NCBI GenBank assembly: GCA_036399015.1
Contig: DASWNW010000075.1
Span: 62,001 to 126,000, forward strand
DNA: 64,000 nucleotides
DNA from: QHVT01 sp036399015
Lineage (GTDB): Bacteria; Acidobacteriota; Thermoanaerobaculia; Gp7-AA8
Reading direction: 5' to 3'
Shown: positions 60,723 to 64,000 of the stretch, one piece after another
Numbering within the stretch: the stretch's first letter is position 1
Layout of the letters: every line of letters begins with the position of its first letter
Made by a program: the position numbers and the translations under genes
Notes under the pieces: generated by a model
What the model saw: the letters and a program-made list of their open reading frames with translations, nothing else
What the model was told of the DNA's origin: nothing
Database searches by the model: none

Positions 60723-61133
60723 GTGATCTCCGGACACGTGTTCTCAGTTCTCGTCGCCGAAGACGACCGCGGTATTCAGACACTCCTCACGACAATCCTG
60801 ACCCGGGAAGGTTTTACCGTCGACTGTGTCGACGACGGGGCAGCGGCGCTGCAGCGGCTGGAGGCGAAGCGGTACGACGCCGTCCTGCTCGACCTCATGA
60901 TGCCGAACCTGAGCGGAGGCGACGTCATCCGTCTGCTCGCCGACCGCGGCAGCGACGCGCTCTCGCGCGTCATCGTCATCACCGCCGCCGCCATGCACGA
61001 GGCCACCGCGGTCGACCGCCTGCCGGTCGTGCGCAAGCCGTTCGACCTCGACGAGCTGCGCACCCGCGTGCACGCCGTGGCCGGCTCGCGGGTGGCCCGC
61101 CGCCCCGCCGCGGCGATGGGCCAGGTGGCCTGA
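60723..61133 (+). CDS. Single-domain response regulator
   Basis: The product has 136 residues: VLVAEDDRGIQTLLTTILTR, VLLDLMMPNLSGGDVI (phospho-Asp), VIVITAAAMH (Thr) and PVVRKPFDLDEL (Lys). The GTG at 60723 is placed 6 bases after GGAGG; the in-frame GTG at 60717 nearly touches it and is rejected. The C-terminal tail RVARRPAAAMGQVA is basic. Divergently paired with the receiver ending at 60201. Confidence 0.9.
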   Translation: MISGHVFSVLVAEDDRGIQTLLTTILTREGFTVDCVDDGAAALQRLEAKRYDAVLLDLMMPNLSGGDVIRLLADRGSDALSRVIVITAAAMHEATAVDRLPVVRKPFDLDELRTRVHAVAGSRVARRPAAAMGQVA

Positions 61134-61222
61134 CGCCTGGGAGCCTGCGCTGGCCCCGCTCTCGCACTGGATCTTTCCGTGGCCGGCCGACTCTCGGAGC
61201 ATCCGGGAGGAGGTGATGCCGA

Positions 61223-61450
61223 GTGACAAGCAAGACAGCCCCGCGGCGCCTCCGGGTGACCGTGAAGCTACCTGAACCTCTCATCGAGCGAGCACGAGAC
61301 GCGGTTTTCGCAACGGAGAACCTGACACTCGCGGCGCTCGTCGAGCGAAGCCTGAGCACCTGCATCGACGAGCTGGAGAAGCAGCGCGGTACTGCATTTC
61401 CCGCGCGGACCAAGCCTCTCAGAGTTGGCAGACCACGGCGCGTGCAGTAG
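61223..61450 (+). CDS. Ribbon-helix-helix protein, 75 aa
   Basis: RRLRVTVKLPEPLIERARDA, then VFATENLTLAALVERSLSTC, matches a ribbon-helix-helix DNA-binding fold (one strand and two helices). A conserved-type tail FPARTKPLRVGRPRR follows, seen in small ParB-C-terminal-like RHH proteins. The GTG at 61223 has AGGAGG upstream with about 9 bases spacing. A perfect intrinsic terminator follows 5 bases after the stop, so it is a complete monocistronic unit. It probably binds DNA as a dimer; no partner toxin or ParA gene is adjacent. Confidence 0.85.
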   Translation: MTSKTAPRRLRVTVKLPEPLIERARDAVFATENLTLAALVERSLSTCIDELEKQRGTAFPARTKPLRVGRPRRVQ

Positions 61451-61455
61451 CGCCA

Positions 61456-61489
61456 CGAAGCCCCGTCCGCGCGCGGGGCTTCGTTTTTT
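61456..61489 (+). terminator. Rho-independent terminator of the ribbon-helix-helix gene
   Basis: CGAAGCCCCG (61456-61465) pairs perfectly with CGGGGCTTCG (61474-61483) across an 8-base loop and is followed by six T residues (61484-61489). This is the clearest intrinsic terminator in the window. Confidence 0.95.
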
Positions 61490-61540
61490 CCTCTTGGAAA
61501 AGCTCCCCTTTCATGCGATGGTTGCCCCGCTCTGGCGACG

Positions 61541-62287
61541 GTGACAAGCGAACAGCCGAAATCGATTCTCGTCGTGGACGACGACGTGCCGACGCAGATG
61601 CTGTACAAAGCTCTGCTGTCGCGCCTCGGCCATAAGGTCGTCGTCGCGGCGCAAGGCGCCGAGGCCATCGAGCTCCTGCGCGACGGCGATTACGCGCTGA
61701 TCATCCTCGACCTGATGATGCCGGACGTCAGCGGCCTCGACGTCATCGCCATGCTGCGCGACACCGGGCGCGACATCCCCGTCCTCGTCTGCACCGCCGC
61801 CGGCCCCCTCGTCACCGCCGCCCTCGGCCACGACGTCGTCAAGGGCGTCATCCGCAAGCCGTTCGAGATCGACCAGCTCACCTCCAACGTCGCCTCGCTC
61901 ACAGCGGTCGCTTCCCCACCCCCTCCCCGGCGGATCCTGATCGTCGACGACGACCCCGGCGCCCGCTACATCCTCCGCGCGTTCCTCGATGAGACGGAGG
62001 TGAGCGAGGCCGAGAGCGGCGAAGAGGCGCTCGACCTCATCCGCCAGAGCCGCCCCGACGCCGTCTTCCTCGACCTCGTCCTCCCCGGCTCCTCCGGCGA
62101 GGAAGTCCTCCGCCGCCTCCACGAGACGGTCGAGACGAGCGACCTCCCCGTCATCATCGTCACCTCCCACAAACTCGACGACCGCGCCCGCGCTGCCCTC
62201 CTCGAACACGCCACCGCCGTGATCTACAAAGGCGACCTCTCGCGCCAGAAACTGCGCGAGGTAATGGAGGGGATCAAGGGGAAGTGA
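61541..62287 (+). CDS. Tandem-receiver response regulator, 248 aa
   Basis: Two complete receivers in one chain. Receiver 1 (about 8-122) has ILVVDDDVPTQMLYKALLSR, IILDLMMPDVSGLDVI, LVCTAAGP and IRKPFEIDQL. Receiver 2 (about 130-246) has ILIVDDDPGARYILRAFLDE, VFLDLVLPGSSGEEVL, IIVTSHKL and AVIYKGDLS (Lys kept, following Pro lost). The linker is Pro-rich (VASPPPPRR). The start is a GTG (MTSEQPKS). Such tandem receivers usually act as phosphate sinks or relay branches. The gene converges with the HEAT-repeat gene, overlapping by 14 bases. Confidence 0.92.
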   Translation: MTSEQPKSILVVDDDVPTQMLYKALLSRLGHKVVVAAQGAEAIELLRDGDYALIILDLMMPDVSGLDVIAMLRDTGRDIPVLVCTAAGPLVTAALGHDVVKGVIRKPFEIDQLTSNVASLTAVASPPPPRRILIVDDDPGARYILRAFLDETEVSEAESGEEALDLIRQSRPDAVFLDLVLPGSSGEEVLRRLHETVETSDLPVIIVTSHKLDDRARAALLEHATAVIYKGDLSRQKLREVMEGIKGK

Positions 62288-63191
62288 GGGGGGCGGCGGG
62301 CTGATCGTGCCACCGAAACAACTCTTCCTCGGGACGATGTTTGGCGCGGCTCCACCAGCGCTGCCAGCGCACACCGCACTCGCCGCTCTCGATCGCTTCG
62401 ACAGAACATCTGCCGCGACCCGCTCCGGCCCGTATCACACGTGATAGCGACTCTGCCGCTAACAGCCGGGTGCTGGAGCGGCGATCGCGTGCGAACGACA
62501 CGAGAAGCTCCGTCACACCCACCGAATCAATTCTCGCGTGGGCCTCGACCGCGGCGGTCAACATCGCCCGTGGATCCGCCTCCGTTGCACGAGCGTCCTC
62601 GATGATCGGCGTTTCGAGCGACGTCACGATCGCCTGTCGCAGCTCGGGCAGCGCGGGCGCGTAGCGCATTTCCCCGAGAATGCGGGCGGCGAAACGCCGC
62701 ACTCGAGGCGACTCGTGTCGCGCGAGGGCCACCCGCAGCGGTTCCGCGGCCTCCGGATGCCGCGCGAGTACACGCGCCACCGCATTATCGCCGGCGATCA
62801 GCGTGTCGTTGATCAGCTGCATGCCATACATCGGCTTTCCAAGCTCCACGATCAACTGGTCAACGATTGCCGGCGGCAAAACCTTCATCTGCTCGACATT
62901 TGCGAGGCCACTCCGCACCTCTTGCCGGTTGTTGCTGCGGAGCTGGCGGAGGATACGGTCGCGGCGGTCTACGTCCTCTGGACCCGCGGGATGATCGATC
63001 TCCCAACGCTCGACGACACGAGCCCGGGGAGCAGCGTCGTCCGGGAACAGGAGTAAAAGAGCGACTGGCAGCACGCCCAGAACGAAGAACACCGCCAGCG
63101 CGAGCAGCAACCTTACCGGCCGCCGCAAACGGAATGGGACCGCGTAGGTACCAATGGCCAGCGCGGTGCACGTCGCGAAGAAGAGCGCCAT
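62274..63191 (-). CDS. Membrane-anchored HEAT-repeat protein, 305 aa
   Basis: From ATG 63191 two hydrophobic segments (ALFFATCTALAIGTYAVPFR; LLLALAVFFVLGVLPVALLL) are followed by helical HEAT/PBS-lyase-like repeats: ILRQLRSNNRQEVRSGLANV, LRVALARHESPRVRRFAARI with LGEMRYAPALPELRQAIV, and LLVSFARDRRSSTRLLAAES. The C-terminal end is Trp/Arg-rich. Probably an inner-membrane protein with a cytosolic or periplasmic binding surface. The upstream exported gene ends 16 bases before, so they may be co-transcribed. Confidence 0.82.
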   Translation of the reverse strand: MALFFATCTALAIGTYAVPFRLRRPVRLLLALAVFFVLGVLPVALLLLFPDDAAPRARVVERWEIDHPAGPEDVDRRDRILRQLRSNNRQEVRSGLANVEQMKVLPPAIVDQLIVELGKPMYGMQLINDTLIAGDNAVARVLARHPEAAEPLRVALARHESPRVRRFAARILGEMRYAPALPELRQAIVTSLETPIIEDARATEADPRAMLTAAVEAHARIDSVGVTELLVSFARDRRSSTRLLAAESLSRVIRAGAGRGRCSVEAIESGECGVRWQRWWSRAKHRPEEELFRWHDQPAAPLTSP

Positions 63192-63207
63192 CCTCACCCG
63201 CCTATGT

Positions 63208-63792
63208 TCAGCGATCTCTGGCGTGCCGGCTACGTTCGAGCGGCAGTTTTTCGGCCTCGGCCGCGGTGATCGGTGAATGGGTGAGACGGGCGGAGGCCCG
63301 AAAGTTCGATCCCACCTTCCTAACGTCGGTGAAGAGATTGAAACGAGTCTCAGAGTCTCCGCCTCTCCACGCGAAGTCGCGACTGTTCCCTGCGCCGCTT
63401 GCATCCCCGCCCACCTGCAGCAGTTCGATGACGTGCTGCCTGAACTGCCCAGCATCCCGGGGGTCGGCGAAATCACACCAGTACGTGATGGACGTCAATT
63501 CGGACATGCAACGGCCGCCGATCAGGCGGGACTCGAATCTCGCCCAGAACGTGCGCGAGCTCTGTTCCTCGGAGTCGGACACGTAGCGATGCCGGTTGCA
63601 ATCCGCGTCTTCTTCAGATTCCCACACGATTCGCAGGTTCAGCGGAACCGCGCGTATCAGGTCGGCCTCGGACACGACGGTCCAATCCAGCCGGTGGATC
63701 TCCGCCAGCGCCGCCGACACCGGCGCGCAAGCCGCCGGGGGGGCGTCGGCGATCGCAGCAAGCATCACCAGTTGCAAGAAGAAATCAACCAT
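63208..63792 (-). CDS. Secreted protein of unknown function, 194 aa
   Basis: MVDFFLQLVMLAAIADAPPA is a short signal peptide preceded by GGGGGTGAACG. The mature chain has about four Cys (AACAPV, DADCNRH, GGRCMS, YWCDFAD), a charged central part and a hydrophilic C-terminus. No recognised family and no catalytic motif. It is the probable first gene of a pair with the HEAT-repeat protein downstream. Confidence 0.65.
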   Translation of the reverse strand: MVDFFLQLVMLAAIADAPPAACAPVSAALAEIHRLDWTVVSEADLIRAVPLNLRIVWESEEDADCNRHRYVSDSEEQSSRTFWARFESRLIGGRCMSELTSITYWCDFADPRDAGQFRQHVIELLQVGGDASGAGNSRDFAWRGGDSETRFNLFTDVRKVGSNFRASARLTHSPITAAEAEKLPLERSRHARDR

Positions 63793-63995
63793 CGTTCACC
63801 CCCGAGAGCACGGATTGCCAACTCCTCCAGTCCAGCCGCGATTCTGCGATACACGAAGCCAGGCGGAACGTGATGGTGCCGCCGTCCTCGAGGCGTCATC
63901 CCTCGAGTCGCGCGATGATCGTCGTGCGGGAATGCGACGCACGTAGCAGCAGCCTCTTCCAACAGTCGGCACGCCGTATCCTTCAGGTCTGTCAT
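63765..63995 (-). CDS. Possible small protein, 76 aa, at the window edge
   Basis: MTDLKDTACRLLEEAAATCV opens an open frame ending GGERWLISSCNW that overlaps the next gene by 28 bases. Composition (His/Arg run RGRRHHHVPPG) is plausible but no family is evident, and only 5 bases upstream of the ATG are visible, so a ribosome site or a longer N-terminus cannot be judged. Confidence 0.35.
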   Translation of the reverse strand: MTDLKDTACRLLEEAAATCVAFPHDDHRATRGMTPRGRRHHHVPPGFVYRRIAAGLEELAIRALGGERWLISSCNW

Positions 63996-64000
63996 TGGAT

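Overview
The window is G+C-rich chromosomal DNA (about two-thirds G+C by eye) from a free-living, probably soil- or sediment-type bacterium. It carries Ser/Thr kinase-TPR fusions, carboxypeptidase-regulatory-like repeat proteins, a Uma2-family protein, CARDB/toroid giants, a transglutaminase-RHS protein and many orphan receiver domains. This mix is typical of Acidobacteriota (Thermoanaerobaculia-like lineages) or a nearby deep lineage. No rRNA or ribosomal operon is present, so the assignment is an inference. There is one tRNA gene, tRNA-Arg(CCG). I see no insertion sequence, prophage or CRISPR array.

Layout. 1-1.2 kb: a direct repeat at the window edge, a small unknown gene, an internally deleted Uma2 protein and the tRNA. 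1.3-5.9 kb: a minus-strand cluster of four exported products (Cys-rich peptide, beta-propeller-like lipoprotein, thioredoxin-like protein, large carboxypeptidase-regulatory-like protein). 6-13 kb: yegP and three minus-strand genes for a Thr/Pro-rich membrane protein, a membrane-anchored coiled-coil protein with two 8-Cys/receiver modules, and a TPR/coiled-coil protein. 13-18.5 kb: a nucleotide-cyclase-homology protein, then receiver, PilZ, hydrolase and D-amino-acid PLP enzyme genes. 18.6-23.5 kb: dinB, a DapB-like dehydrogenase, an epimerase-like protein, a 21-bp tandem array and a large secreted protein. 23.5-27.3 kb: a radical SAM/SPASM protein and two glycosyltransferases. 27.3-33.9 kb: a Ser/Thr kinase with two small co-oriented proteins that end in the same ten residues, then a hydrolase, ychF and glk. 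33.9-39.8 kb: an ECF sigma factor with a Zn-finger/TPR partner, MarR, two lone receivers, an XRE regulator and a GT-C membrane protein. 39.8-58.4 kb: an apparent three-gene operon made of a 3818-residue toroid/CARDB/VCBS/PA14 protein, a 2201-residue transglutaminase-like RHS protein and a translationally coupled small gene. 58.5-64 kb: TPR and HEAT proteins, four receiver genes (one of them a tandem receiver), a ribbon-helix-helix protein with a clear terminator, and two unknown genes at the edge.

Common themes. Signalling is dominated by receivers: about eleven receiver domains, one clearly degenerate, with no histidine kinase in 64 kb. A cyclase-homology protein and two CRP-type palindromes (one perfect) hint at cAMP-type control. 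Three intergenic spacers hold long imperfect palindromes, each with arms built from its own short iterated word. The best candidates for undescribed biology are the giant/RHS/coupled-gene operon, the duplicated 8-Cys/receiver scaffold, the Cys-rich peptide cluster, and the kinase-linked pair with a shared C-terminal tail.
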